Part shown: positions 14,401-26,702 of the stretch, piece after piece
Layout: every line of letters starts with the position of its first letter
Position numbering within the stretch: position 1 is the first letter of the stretch
NCBI GenBank assembly: GCA_035041965.1
Contig: JAPYMA010000991.1
Span: forward strand, 124,001 to 188,000
Reading direction: 5' to 3'
Length of the DNA: 64,000 nucleotides
From: Anisakis pegreffii
Lineage: Eukaryota; Nematoda; Chromadorea; Rhabditida; Anisakidae
Notes under the pieces: model-generated
The model's database searches: none
What the model was told of the DNA's origin: nothing
Seen by the model: only the letters and a program-made list of their open reading frames with translations
Position numbers and translations under genes: made by a program

Positions 14401-17400
14401 AAGATTATCTCTGTGGGCGTCGATTTCTGGTCGCCTGTCTGCACTAAAGATTTTCACGTTGCGTTTAGTAGTTAAAGTGAAATGAATGACAATTTGCGAG
14501 GATCAGAAAAACTTTAACCAATTCGCTCTTGGTGTTTGTATATCTCCTGCAGTGTATTTTAAAAAAAGGTATGCGATAAGAATGCATAAGCGTTCAAATT
14601 GTATCTTCTTGTCCACTGCTCATTTATATTCGAAGTGAAGTTTCTCCGCTTCAAAAGAGGTTTACCAAGTGAAACGAATTTACAAATGGTTATGAGCAGT
14701 TTCAACTTGTTGCGATGGAATTCAGAAGACCTGGATCGCATATTTTTCAGTGACAGAAACTCACATTTTCTCGAACCTCATTTGAGAATTACTTCTTTGC
14801 GCATTCCTAATGACACTCGCAATGTACACCAACACTCTCTCTTCAAATCTCAATCCAAAAGGGTGAATAATTATAGCAAAAGCGATCGCTATTTTGACGA
14901 TTATCAGCCTAGTAACTGTTTTTGTGGTTATTATCCGCACGTATCAGTCAAGAACACATTTGCACGCTTGAAAAGATGCAAGCCTTAAGCAGTCTTTTCT
15001 ATTCATTAGCGTCAGCTGATGAGCAAAAACATATGGATCATTAGGGTTTGCAAAATCCCGACGATTTTTAAATCCCGGGATCGATTTTTAATCCCGGGAT
15101 AATTCCGGGATTGAATAATTATTGAAACATCGATGCGGGACATGTTTAAACACATTTTTTCGAACCAATATGTTCATTATTAATCAGAAAGGAGCTAATT
15201 CAACGAATTATTGAACAAATCCAAGGAACTAAGCATTCAAATTCAAATTAATATTTCATATAATGATGCCAATGATCATGCCGCAAGGGCATACTGCATA
15301 TTCTATGCTAAGGCATCTTGTCATCTCGGGTCTAAGCTAATAACAGTACACTTGCATGTGAATATGAAATTCGTGATTCTCAAACACTTATTTGCAATGC
15401 TTCAAGTCCATTTTCTCTCAGTATTAACGTCAGCTGAATCCTGCCGTTCCGGAAATTTCGATTTTTAACGGAGGAAATGCATCGCATGAATTATATCATT
15501 TGAATTTCGAAATGATTAAAAGTTTGAAGGATATCTCAAAAGGTAAAAAAACATGCGCAATGGATTTTCATCGAACATATTTGATAATTTCGATCAAAAA
15601 TCATGCAAATGTACTTGAATTCAAGCTTAAGATTCTTTTGAATGGAACAACTTTGCTCACTTCGGCAATTCAGTGAGAATTAATGTACATTTCGATCGGA
15701 TGAAAACGTTTCCAAATAGCGAAGTAAAAAGACTTTGGAACATGCAGTTGAATTAACAGATGGAATATTGAAGCCGAACAAATCAAAATTTCATTGAACT
15801 TTGTTGCTCTTGGTTGTTGTTAGATGATGTGATTATCTCTATTAGTCTATTACGTAGAAATGCATCCAGATGAGTGTGATATAAACCAATGAATAGCAGA
15901 ATAATCAGTTGAATATTCAATGAAATGTTACCTAAAAGTTCATCGAGCTGTCGTTGATCATATCATTAATCCAATTTGCGTCTATTTCCTCAGCTATTCT
16001 TCAATGATAGAGGGCAAACAGCAAAGATAACTGCATATAAATTAGATGGGAATGATTAAGGCTTGCCTCAAGATGGACATACTATCAAAATTCACACAAA
16101 TTGACCTGTTGCAAGCAGTTGGACATATGGACGCATAAGGTTTTGGTGGTGATAATCCATGGAGAATTGTCACTGCGTTACACTTTCTGACTGAACCATT
16201 ATGCAGATGTTTTATTTTTTAATGAATTATGAAATGACTCCTTAAAATGTAGAGTTAATTCGGAAAGATAACTAAATAGCACCGCTCTTTAATCAAACGC
16301 ATTTTTATTGGTTGATCGATGATTTCAACGATGGTGAAATTTTTGGAAAGTGCACGATTCTTATCTAATTTTTTCACAGACACATTCTTGCTTCCTCATC
16401 AAAATTTATAAATGGTTCATTGAGTGTAACTTTTTTTTTTCAAAAGGATTTTTGTTAAGCACAAAATTTGATCAGTAAACGGTTTCCTCTTAGGAGTGAC
16501 GTATGTCGACACTCTATGGCTTTTGTGGAATGAAATTGATATGTTAACAGTATGAAATTCATAAAACGATTCCAAGAAAATCAGCTGATCATCAATGGAA
16601 AGTTTGAATTTGATTGTAATGGTTTAATGGTGCAATCGAGATTTCAGCAATGGCTCGACAACCAAAGTATATGTGCAAGTTGACACGTTCAATATGGAGT
16701 GTCACAGTGTTTCACTTTATTTGTTGGACGCCATTTTGGTTCTTTACAGTTGCACCAACGTTTGTGCTTGTACTCGATCTGAACATTGATTTAGATAGTA
16801 GTGACAACTGGTTAGCAATTGCATTTGTTCATTGCTTTAAACTTTTAAATGATCAGCAAACAAACGCAGGAAAATTTTTCTCCATTCCGAGAATTCACAG
16901 CTTTGCGCGTAGTGCAGTCAACCTTTCAGTTCATGAAAATTAAATTGGGGATGAAGATGGGAACAAATTGAAAATGCCGATTAGATTTCGAAATTGCTTG
17001 CGATTCTATTTGAAATGATACAGTTTTGTTTGCGATTCAATTTGAAACATCCGATCGTTGACGATTGCGTCGTCAAATCGCATGCTACCATTTGACTATG
17101 AGTGTTGTGACATTGTGAGATTAATAAACTGCGCACAGATCATTTAAATTCAGACAGTATATCATCTGCAGCATACAGCGTTACAATCATCATCTAATAA
17201 ATCCAACAACCGATTTAAATTTCATTATCAAAAACACACTTCTCGGCAAAACATCTCTCAAGGCATCACATTAAAAATTTTTGGATGCGTATATTTTCAC
17301 TTATTTTTAATTTCAGGCTAGTCTACGGTCGGATGTTTACCAATTTGTTGCCTTACATAAACTCATCAGGTAACTTTACAAATGATCAGTTCTGAATGAA

Positions 17401-18316
17401 AAAATGCTTTCTTCGCTCTCAGTTGTTTCTGAAACTGCTTGCGTTCTGTAATAGATAGTGACGTGATGGAATGCTTTTCGCTATATTTCTAATGCAATTA
17501 AGGAACACAAAATGAATCGAGCAATATCGGTGTGAAATTGATATAGCTGATGCAACTGAAAGTTTTGATTTCTCATTTTTCACGCACAATAAAGTGAAAC
17601 TTTTTGACGTCTTGTTGAGATCTTTATGTTTGTTGCAAACTTCATTATTATTCCACTAATTAATTCATAGAGGGCATTACAAGAATCAAGTTTGATTTGA
17701 ATGAACCGTGAATGTTTTTATAATTTATTGTGTTGGCTTTGAAAGAGTGATTTCTGCTATCCGAAATTAGTGTTGGGAACCGTAAGATTTTTCTCGGTAA
17801 TCCCCGACCGAGAGCCCTGTCGGTAATACCCGCAATTCGGTATTTACCGACTGCATAATTTTGAGCGTCGGTAGGTTGCGGTTCGGTTGTAGCCGCGGGA
17901 GCACTTGTCACGGTCACCGACCGAGCGAGCCTTGTCGGTTACGGTCGGTAATCACCGACGGGTCGGTATTCCCCGACGGTCGGGGAATACCGCAAAACCG
18001 CCGATGATTACCGACCGATTTTCGGTATTCCCCGACCGTCAGTGAATACCGACCCAACACTATCCGGAATTGTTCGTGCCTCTTCCGATTGTGGCGTGAA
18101 TACGATTCCAGTTACTTACATGTGAAATCGTAAATAAATGTCTGCTTAAAGCAATTGCAGCATTTATGAATAGAGTTCATGACTGATGCAATACGGATTG
18201 ATGTTTTTATAGGTAACTGGATCTTCTATGCAGCCCTCAACAGGGATGTGCGCAAACGAATTGAAAGTGAGCAACGACGTTCCATTTCAAGGACGCACAG
18301 TGCTCATCGATGGTAG
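8444..18316 (+). CDS. Class A (peptide-type) G protein-coupled receptor
   Basis: Seven exons, phases all consistent: 8444-8556, 9051-9210, 11054-11281, 12530-12716, 16648-16810, 17317-17369, 18213-18316; 1008 nt, 335 aa, complete. Visible rhodopsin-family landmarks: GN in TM1 (GLIGNLSV), LAMADLL in TM2, WQFG in the first extracellular loop, Cys93 before TM3 paired in principle with Cys179 in loop 2, ERY (117-119) in place of DRY, TM5 with Pro and CYYLLVR, FHFICWTPFW in TM6 (251-260). TM7 reads LLPYINSSGNWIFY, so NPxxY is replaced by GNWIFY. The N-terminus is very short (about 10 residues) and the tail is short and basic. The exon 5 end (TG|GTTAGC) was chosen because it alone joins to the TM7 exon in frame. 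The overall pattern fits nematode neuropeptide receptors near the somatostatin/allatostatin C/opioid-like group, but the ligand cannot be assigned. It should signal at the plasma membrane through G proteins. Confidence 0.93.
11688..11775. mobile_element. hAT-type MITE fragment in GPCR intron 3
   Basis: It starts TAGTGCTGGGATCCGACCGA, close to the left end of the 17768-18062 element, and is rich in the same CCGACCGA / TCGGTCGG words. No matching right terminus was found, so it is a decayed or end-truncated copy. The right boundary is approximate. Confidence 0.55.
14599..14988 (+). other. 129-codon open frame in GPCR intron 4, probably not a gene
   Basis: The longest open frame in the 3.9-kb intron 4 of the receptor gene. 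The translation has no family motif, no signal peptide or clear membrane segment, and no flanking exons with matching phase. It is listed because it is longer than most chance frames here. It could be a nested short gene but I do not call it coding. Confidence 0.12.
15054..15113. mobile_element. Probable hAT-type MITE fragment
   Basis: It begins TAGGGTTTGCAAAATCCCG, a typical hAT-like terminus, and continues with repeated ATCCCGGGAT words separated by GATTTTTAA-type spacers. No right end or target duplication was found. It lies in intron 4 of the GPCR gene. Confidence 0.45.
17768..18062. mobile_element. hAT-type MITE in GPCR intron 6
   Basis: A 295-bp element with terminal inverted repeats TAGTGTTGGG / CCCAACACTA and many internal short inverted and direct copies of GGTCGGTA, CCGACCGA and GGTATTCCCCGACC. 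The flanks are TCCGAAAT (17760-17767) and TCCGGAAT (18063-18070), an 8-bp target duplication with one change. It is much more GC-rich than its surroundings. It sits between the TM7 exon and the last exon of the receptor gene. Confidence 0.88.
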
Positions 18317-21300
18317 TTCTATTTGGCAATGCTATTCAGTAGGATTAATTTATTCTTGAGTTGTGTTATTGCAATAATTCGAATGGTGTGAAATGATTCA
18401 GAAAGTTACATTAGTATCATGAGTCGGTCATCTAATCAGGGTGTGCCGTAAAACTGATTGTTGTAATAAGCTCATTTGGATCTATTATATCAATGGAACA
18501 TGGTACATTAGGACTTCCGATCTGTACATGCTAGTGGAGGCGAATTCGCCTTGATTAAGTGATAAAGATGTATTTTGACTGGTGTAGTGTGAAAAATGGA
18601 AGGATTTACTCTGCCAACTGCTCTTTCACTCATTTAATTCAGTTATGCATCAGATAGGGTAGGATAGTCATGCAAAATCGGAACTTAATGGAACGGTGGT
18701 CATGTTTTTAATCAAACAACGGCTCAAAAGCTCAGTGCGTAATGTGGGAGAATGGTCCATGACCGATTCAGTTTCCCATTTCATGGCGTCAAACTTTTAT
18801 ACAAAGATTTAGACGAGACAATTCTCGTATTCTTGAACTGAAACGATCTTAAAAAGCAAAGATACATTTATGTATTTCAACATCCATAAACATCTCAGTT
18901 CTCCATTTTATACGGATAACTTTTCAGGATCTAGGCCTTAGAACTAATGAGGATGCGATTAAAAACAATAAGGGAATAGCACTGTGGAATGTGCGGTCAA
19001 GATGCTTGGCATCATAAAATGATGAGGTGGGCATCAACGTGGAATGAAACCGGCAATCGCGATATACCACAGCAAGAAACAGTTCTACACCAGTCGTCAT
19101 GCTCATGTGCTGGTGTTCATGTGGCAGTCAGATTTACAACTTTATATTAAAGTCGAAATTTGATTTGTTACGTTGCTGCAACATTCTTCGTAAGAATAAT
19201 CCATGAGGCAGTTTTGCTTCTTTTTATGATGGCCGAATCGTGTGCTGAGAATTCAAAGTGCTCTGTTCTAACGTAGCAGCAGGCCGTATTCCTACAAAAC
19301 GCGGTTCAAGCTTCCATGCGGACCATTTTCCAGTAAATAGAAAATATGTTATACAGATATGCCGATGCTATTATACCAAAAAAGATGCGGTTTTTTGATT
19401 TGTGATCTGCAATCGATTCGCCATCATTGTACAGCTTTTTTTTTGATGTTGCTGTTGCGTTATCAATAAGTTTAGTTTGGATGTTTCGTTGCTTCATTAT
19501 TCACAATTTTGTCGAATGAACAGAATTTTCAACACTTTGTGGTGTGATTCGAGTTGTATATTCGGTGCATTCAGTGCACTGCTTCTCACGATTACTCCAG
19601 CTCCACTACTCCCTTCGATAGTCTGGCAGGTCATCAATCCCCTTCCTTCAACTCTTCCCCCTCACTCCACAATAATTTCATACTTTCACACATAACGTCA
19701 AGAGCTAATCAAAATCCAACCTGGAAATTCCTCGATGATGCAAAAGAAAAAAGAAATCAATTCTCTGAAACAAATGTTGTAAATTTTTAGAGATTTATTC
19801 GCCATTTGCAGGAGGAATATGAAGTGCAGCAATTAAGAACGAATGAAAAAAAGCATGAGGGTAATTAAGGACTGGCATTAGTTCACATCTTTTTTTTGTA
19901 CCGATAAGGACTGACATCCTCATCATCAAATAAAACATGTGAACTGAGAGTATTAAAAAAGTATCGGCCAGTAGTGCAGATTCTGTGCGTATTTTCAGCT
20001 GAAAATGCGGCTAGTCGGGCATGAGAGCGGCGGCATTGCTCACTAAAACGCTAGTCAGCAAAAGTATGTGGTTCGTTTGTCGCTGTTCTCATATCCGAAT
20101 TGAGAGTTTGTGATCGCCGTGATGATTTCTTTGGAAAAAAGTCCTATTGCACCCAATAAACATTTGAAGTTTTTCTTCTTAACATTCATCGGCAAAATTT
20201 AATCTTTGCAGCTTCAAACAACAGTCAGCAATGAAAACAAAGTTCAACAATAGTAAGTCATTAATAAGCGAACACAAAATTGCAACATGAAAACATTCAG
20301 ATGGTGGCAATGCGTAATGCGTCTTTTCACTGCCACGTTGAGCATCTTTCTTCATTTCCTCTAAAATTCTACATTGTTTCGATCTTGACAGATTCTTTCC
20401 TGACAAGAATGGAAAGTCTACATTTAATGGTGTAAACCTCATTGTACCATCACACAACTTACTGAAAGTCGAATAACTTCGTAAGCATAGATGAAATGCT
20501 AGTGGTTGACATATAACATTTGAAGGCAACATTAAAATTTCGTAGTGTTTGATATATCTTGCTGATTTTATTACTTCAAAATCGTAATGAGAAACATTTA
20601 CTGGATGAAAAAGCACTTATAGTAACGATTGGCAGAGAATAAACAAAAAGAGAATTTGATGTTGATTGAAGAAATTTTAGTAAAAGATACAGCAGCACGC
20701 TATGAAAGTATGTCTCAATCTTTTGATTGATTTAGGAGAGTTGATATTGCAGTGATTCGAATGCAGCCGGATGTTTGATTAAGAGATCTGAAAATTAAAA
20801 CGATTGTTTGATTTGGCTATCGAACAGAAGCAATCGGCTGAAGTGATCACGTTTGTGGACAACCGGTGCTGATTCGCTACTTGACAGCTTTACGAGTTTG
20901 TTAGCTTTGAGCAAGCAATCTGGCAATATTTCTTAGTTCACAATTAGGCTCATTTCCCTACGCTTTTGCTGTTATGCGTCTTGAAATGATTATATTATTC
21001 GTCAGCTTCATATCCTAACAAAGCCAGATTCTGATTCATAAAGTTGAATTAAAAAATCCATCGTTTCCAAGAATTCAAGCTGCTCGAATACGTCGCAATG
21101 TGGCTGGAAAATGCCACAAGTGATAACATTTTCAGTTTGATCTCATTTCGTTCATACGGACAATGTGTTTTGCCATTTAGCTGATTTTTGCTGACGTTAT
21201 TTGATCATTTGATCATCGACTGTAACTGGCTGATCGTGCATCTCATTATCTGCAATCGACGACTGCGGATTCGCATGAATCACAACTATTCCAAATTTTG

Positions 21301-24300
21301 GAGCATTAGCGACGAAGGCTGTTTCTACTGAAAATCATGAATATTTATAGTTCATCACCGCAAAAGCATTCCCTCCATTTCTGCCCTAGCATAATGCATC
21401 GTAGAAATTATGGTTTAGGACTCGTGAAAATGCATTTGTCCTCATGAATTGAGTAGGTCTAGATTATGAACTTTGTCCTATGTTTTGAGTAACTCGTTGA
21501 TGAATTGATATTTTTCTTGATATAGTCGAATTCCAATTGCAAATTTCTACATTCGGCGACTTTCTGTCTTCCTGATGCACCGATTGAGTGCTCAGAGTTC
21601 TCAGTACATTGGATTTTGATCTGGTTGATGGAGATGTGAATTATCTGTAAAGATATCGTCACACTGCCAACCGTCCAAAAAATTTTTATAGGTGATCGAA
21701 TTTTGATGTGTACACGTTTGCGTTTCCCGTCACATCTGCTTATTTCATTCAACCGGAATTCACATTTGAGAATATTTGGTGAGTTCCGAAAAGCCATAAA
21801 TGTTGCCATCAGATAATATTACAACGAGTTGATCACATCAACAGTGGATATCCGCATGCAAATGGTTTTTGAATTAATTTCCTGTAATATCTGGAACGTT
21901 TGATTACTTCGAAACACACTTATTAGTTTCAGTGGATTTGTGAAGACGACTCTCATGAATGCGATGAGCACTGCTCATTAACACATTTATCAGAGGTCAT
22001 TTTAATAAACTGAGCGTGACACTTGAACACATTTGAAGGAAATAATCATTCACTGCTGACGTCGAACTTCTCTTCTACAAATGTTCCTCCTGGAGACCTT
22101 GTTGACCTATGGAATTTGATTTGTTCATCTGAGAAGCGGTATTTTCATGAACTGGATGCTGACATAAAGTGGAGATCTAACGAGAACGCTGCAAAAATGT
22201 TTGTAATTACGTTACCTCAACAACTGTTGACATTGTCTTGAATGATTAATTGTCATTAAAAGTGCATGTTTTTTGAAGTAACAAGTTCGGTTGTTCAGCT
22301 TGTTTCAAAGCTAAAACACAGACGCACTTGAAATTGTATGTTCCTGTGTGAAGCAATCCTTAGAACATGATAAATTCATCGAGAAAATGCAATGCACAAG
22401 TTCAATCGATTTCAATCGGCAGCATCAACAAGGACAGCTTACAACACTACAGTACATCAGCACTTGACTCGATTCATTGATTACGCGAGAAATTCATCGG
22501 ATTCATGTTGATTTCTTCGATCTGTTGCCTCCTCAGAGAATGACTCAAACAACTGATGAGTGAACACAACAGAGCAATCAAAATAAACCCAGCAGGAGAG
22601 TCCGTCATGCAATACGAAACAGCCGTTGATTACAAGCAATGTTCGGAGTTATTATGTTTAAAGGGTAATTTGAATGTGCTGAGAAATAAAACAACACTTC
22701 ACATACGCTGAAAAAGTTGCTATGATTGCTTTTGAGAGTGCTTGAAATTGTCATTGAATTCAGCGGTAACGATAGGGAATGTTTGTTTTGACAGGTGATG
22801 CATTTGATTTAGTCGTTATGACCTTGGAGACGTATATCACTACGTTCTGTGGTTTTTTTTAAGACATGCATAGTAAATTTTGAAATGAGCTCTCTTCACT
22901 TGAGAATTTCATCCGGCGATCATTTAAGTCCAACATCCAGATTTGATCCCAATGATATACCGCTAATGAGCAAACAATCTGTCCTATTGCCTGCCGTTTA
23001 TTCGTCCCAATTATCATTAATAAGTTTAGAAAAAAGTTTTCTTCGCAATTGCTTAGGTGAGATGCGTTAGTCATGAATAGCATTCTATGAAAAGTTCTTC
23101 ACATGGATCGTTCTTCTGAGTATTTCCATCCATTTCTTGTTTTCCTGATGCTTCGTTTCTGTTGTAATTGAACCTTGGAGAAGACGATCAATTTGCATCT
23201 GAAAATTTACTTGACAAGGTACTATTGTCACTGCGAACAGCTATTACAGTTACTTTACAAATAAATCTTCGTGAATTTTGGTGCAGTCCAACGTGAACAT
23301 CACTGCAGTCAAACACTCTTTCAACATTCGACACTTTCCCTTTATCAATTTCGCATTGCTTTTGTCCATTATACTTACTTGAGTTTGCATACAACTTGGT
23401 TACTTTTAATATTTCAATAGGTTCTTGAGGCATCGCGCTTTTAAGGTTGCATTCTTTAGCTTCCTCCTGGTTTCGTTTCATAAGCACGATATAGATTTTT
23501 CTTCATCGCATCCTCACGAATATCTCAATTTTTTAATGTCATCGATTGCCTTACCAAATCAATTCCAATTCAATTTCTCCTAATCGTATTTTTACAAGCA
23601 TTCAAATCGCGCTTTTCGATAAAACGATTGAAGAACAACCGCAAATGGATTTATTTAATTGGCTGGATCCGCATTGGATTTATTTAATTCATTCAGCCGA
23701 TATACTTTACTGATCGAGAAATCCTAGTGGATAGTGGTAAATTTATAAGTTGGAACAATTAGAGCTAGCAGCAAATCGACTGGAGCAGTCCGAAAGCCTC
23801 GAAAATCATGTAAGGTGTAAAATTTTTTTGGTGATTTGATATTTAGTGGAAAAGTCAGTAAACCCATAACAGCGATTAAACTCATTGATCCGTAATCATT
23901 TGAAATTCTGAAAATTTATTGGAAGCGCTCCTTATTCGACCTATTGAATTAGATTGATCGGAACATCTCGCATCAACAAATTTATTTCAGCGATTCACTC
24001 GTTAAAGTTGTCATCAAAGCAGTTAAACGACTCAATTCATGGTCAAATGAAGAAATTGTTTCTGGGTTTTCTCAGCAAATCCTGAACGCGCTATTTGAAA
24101 ACAATATAAATGATTGAACAAGTGCAAAAAGATGCATGTTTTAATGAGAACACGGGGTGATTCTCCAAACTTTTTAACCTCTGCCCTACTTGACCTATTT
24201 TTCAGCAATTATTTCAGCAACCATCGCTTAGAGAATGCAAGATTACACTATTCAGTCCGGGCATTAACTGTATCTGACAATGAGCTGTCACATATCCTCT

Positions 24301-26600
24301 CTTCAAAGTCAGAAATCAACGACGAGGAAATCACATTGACCTTATGCAAGAGCAATGCACGTGTTTAGTGTGACGCGCAAAAAAAGTTCGTAATCATATT
24401 TTTTGCAAATATGATTACAAATAAAGTTACGGAATACGCAACGTTATCGGTGAAACGTCAGAAATTTAGCAAAACTGCTGGAGAACTGAAATTTTATTGC
24501 TCAAATATAGCTGATTTTTGGAATATAATCGCGGTTCCTTTCCTGCATTAGTAAGCAAATGCGCTCATCAGCATTCAACACGAATGGACTCATTCAAAAA
24601 CTAATCGTGCATTTGTAATGAGGCAGACGTTCCTGCAAAATTTCATTTGACTGTAATATTTCATTTCCTGTAATATTTCATTTCATTTGACACTAACAAC
24701 ACTCCAATGACATGTGATGGTGGGCAATTGCGATTCTCTGATACCAACGATCAGCGATCACTTCGCATTGAGCTTACCTCTGATCGTGAGCAATTCCACC
24801 TTCCAGAATGGTTTTCTCTGCGTGCAAAACTTGATTTGAAAATGATTGAACTGGGCAAATTGTACTCCAACCATATGAACGTTTTTGCAGGTTTCGAGTG
24901 ATTGTTGTGATCGATATGATTATCTTAAGAGTCTCTGAATTTAGTTTCAATAGGGAATTTATACGAAAACGGAAAACAGCCTCTCTGTTTAGTTTATTAC
25001 GCAGCATTGATCACTTGCTTATTTGATGCGTTTCGACATATTTTTAAAGTCCAATTTTCATGTCAATTAAATTTGTCGCATTTTTTCTCACTTTGACTCC
25101 AAATTTGTTGTCGTCCGGACAGAAATCTTCATTCTTTCCCTTTCCATGTTCACTTTCCATTGAACTTTTCGATTATGTTTAGCATGCAGTTCTATGTTTA
25201 TAACGATATTTACTGCTATTCAATAAACCGAGAACACCGAATGTAATAACACAATGACACTGGTATTTGTCGTATTGGTTTTGAATAAAGTCCGGTAATT
25301 GATGGAGTGATCTTACGTTTGAGAAGACAGGAAGAATCTATTAGTTTATTTAGCACAATAAAACATGCAGTTTTAATTGGTTATATATTAATCGCTTGTT
25401 CTTTGGATGAAGTTCAGCAATAATGTGACCATCTCAGGTCAAAACTTATTTCGGGCAGTTTAACGAATACAGGTCAATTGGTGCATAGGAGATGATGAGT
25501 AGCTGTTCATAAGAATTACTTGACTATCACTATCTACTGAGGAGCAAGTATCCTTGATGAGAAACGAAAATTGAGTGTCAATTGAGGAGGAGGGATACAG
25601 GTCATATGAATGCATCTTTTTATCACCTTGACATTAAAGTCGACGGGATGGACACAGTCAATCGGAAGATTAAGATTCTTGTTTTTCTAAATTCGATATG
25701 TAAACGAAATGTCTGTCGATGGAATTGTTTAACGAGCAGAACGGATAATGTTTACTTTAAAACATCGTCATATTACGCGTTGTATGTCAATCATTAAACA
25801 AATGATTTTTGCTATGTTTACATAAATCAACGATCTGATTCCCAATTATTGTTTACAAAGCATTCCTAATCAAATTCCATCCATTAATCTTGATTTTATC
25901 GCTTTTCAAAAATCATCCTCGACAAGGATACGGTATTGAACTTGCGAAAGTTCTTTCGAATTTCCACAATTACTGATTTTACATTCATTCCACTGAAACA
26001 ACTGAGCAATTTTGAGTTTTTCTCGTCACTTCGCATGTTAAACAATAAACGAAAGATCTTCTGTTGGATTTGTTCAGAGTTGAGCGAATTAATGCTGGTC
26101 ATGCATTTGAAGCAAATTTGAACGTGTTCATTAGAATTAGGGTTGGTTTCGGCTCGGGGTTTTTGAAGAATTAAGCGTAGGATCTGGGCAGGGAATCCTC
26201 ATGGGTCATCGACTCAACCTCAATTTGACCGGATTTTTTCATTAGGAGATAACAACAAAGTATGGAAAATAAATTACTTCAAAAAACCGTCATAATTTTG
26301 CTGATTCAACTATCTGTGATATTCTAATGTCTTCTTCCGCATGTACTTATTTTTCGGAGGAGGTCGAGAAATCTCATGCGCTGAAACTAAAGTGGCGTCA
26401 GATCTCTTGCATGCTGCGAGTGCTTTCGTTGCACGTACATAAATAAAAACCGATCGTAAGCCCTGAATCAGAATTTTTCCAGATGTTCGGCAAACACCAG
26501 TGTAATGGTTGAAGTCATATCGTTAGAAACCGTTGCGGATCAATTCAATGTTCCAAACGCCTCGCATTTGAAGTGAAACTTTCGACACCCCGAAGTGATA
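18317..26600. other. No confident gene; exon-like pieces present
   Basis: The 8.3 kb between the receptor gene and the first candidate exon of the MARVEL gene contain several acceptor-open frame-donor blocks: 19575-19778 then 19812-19860 in phase, 21537-21610, 22126-22202, 22862-23055, 23750-23814 then 23991-24117 in phase, 24193-24368 and 24770-24901. Some could be exons of one unrecognised gene, but in DNA this AT-rich such blocks also arise by chance. No family motif was recognised. Confidence 0.35.
23750..24117 (+). CDS. Possible 3' exons of an unrecognised helical protein
   Basis: Two exon-like blocks join in phase: 23750-23814 (entered after TTTATAAG, leaving two bases of a codon before GTGTAA) and 23991-24117 (entered after TTTATTTCAG with one base, ending at TGA 24115-24117). 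The joined 63-residue product starts LEQLELAANRLEQSESLENH and continues with amphipathic segments such as VKVVIKAVKRLNSW and QQILNALFENN. It looks alpha-helical or coiled-coil. Phase-compatible blocks lie upstream (23177-23217, 22862-23055, 22126-22202), which would extend it towards the N-terminus. I do not recognise the family, there is no firm start codon, and chance remains a real possibility. Confidence 0.25.
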
Positions 26601-26702
26601 ATGGCCTGGACATCGTACGGTATTCCATCGGATTATAGCTATGCAAGGTACTGCTATGACTATCCCAGGCAGTATTATTACTCTATGCCAAATTACTACC
26701 AG
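26601..26702 (+). CDS. Candidate distal first exon of the MARVEL gene (Tyr-rich)
   Basis: ATG at 26601, preceded by an in-frame stop, opens a 34-codon frame ending exactly at CAG|GTATTG in phase 0. The peptide is strikingly Tyr-rich (RYCYDYPRQYYYSMPNYYQ), matching the style of the tail encoded by the exons from 34.4 to 37.9 kb. Its phase allows direct splicing to the exon at 36163, giving an isoform of 399 aa in place of 414. It cannot splice in frame to the start of the 34390 exon, which has an in-frame stop just before its ATG. It is best read as an alternative promoter/first exon. A separate small gene is the other reading. Confidence 0.55.

Noticed and set aside
20179..20616. 145-codon open frame on the - strand
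   Set aside because: No recognisable motif or flanking phase-matched exons; its length is compatible with chance in this window, and an exon-like + strand block overlaps it.
21459..21809. 116-codon open frame on the - strand
   Set aside because: No motif; it overlaps + strand exon-like blocks with better splice sites and is probably their shadow.
26142..26240. Possible transposon end starting TAGGGTTGGTTTCGGCTCGGG
   Set aside because: No matching right terminus or target duplication could be found.
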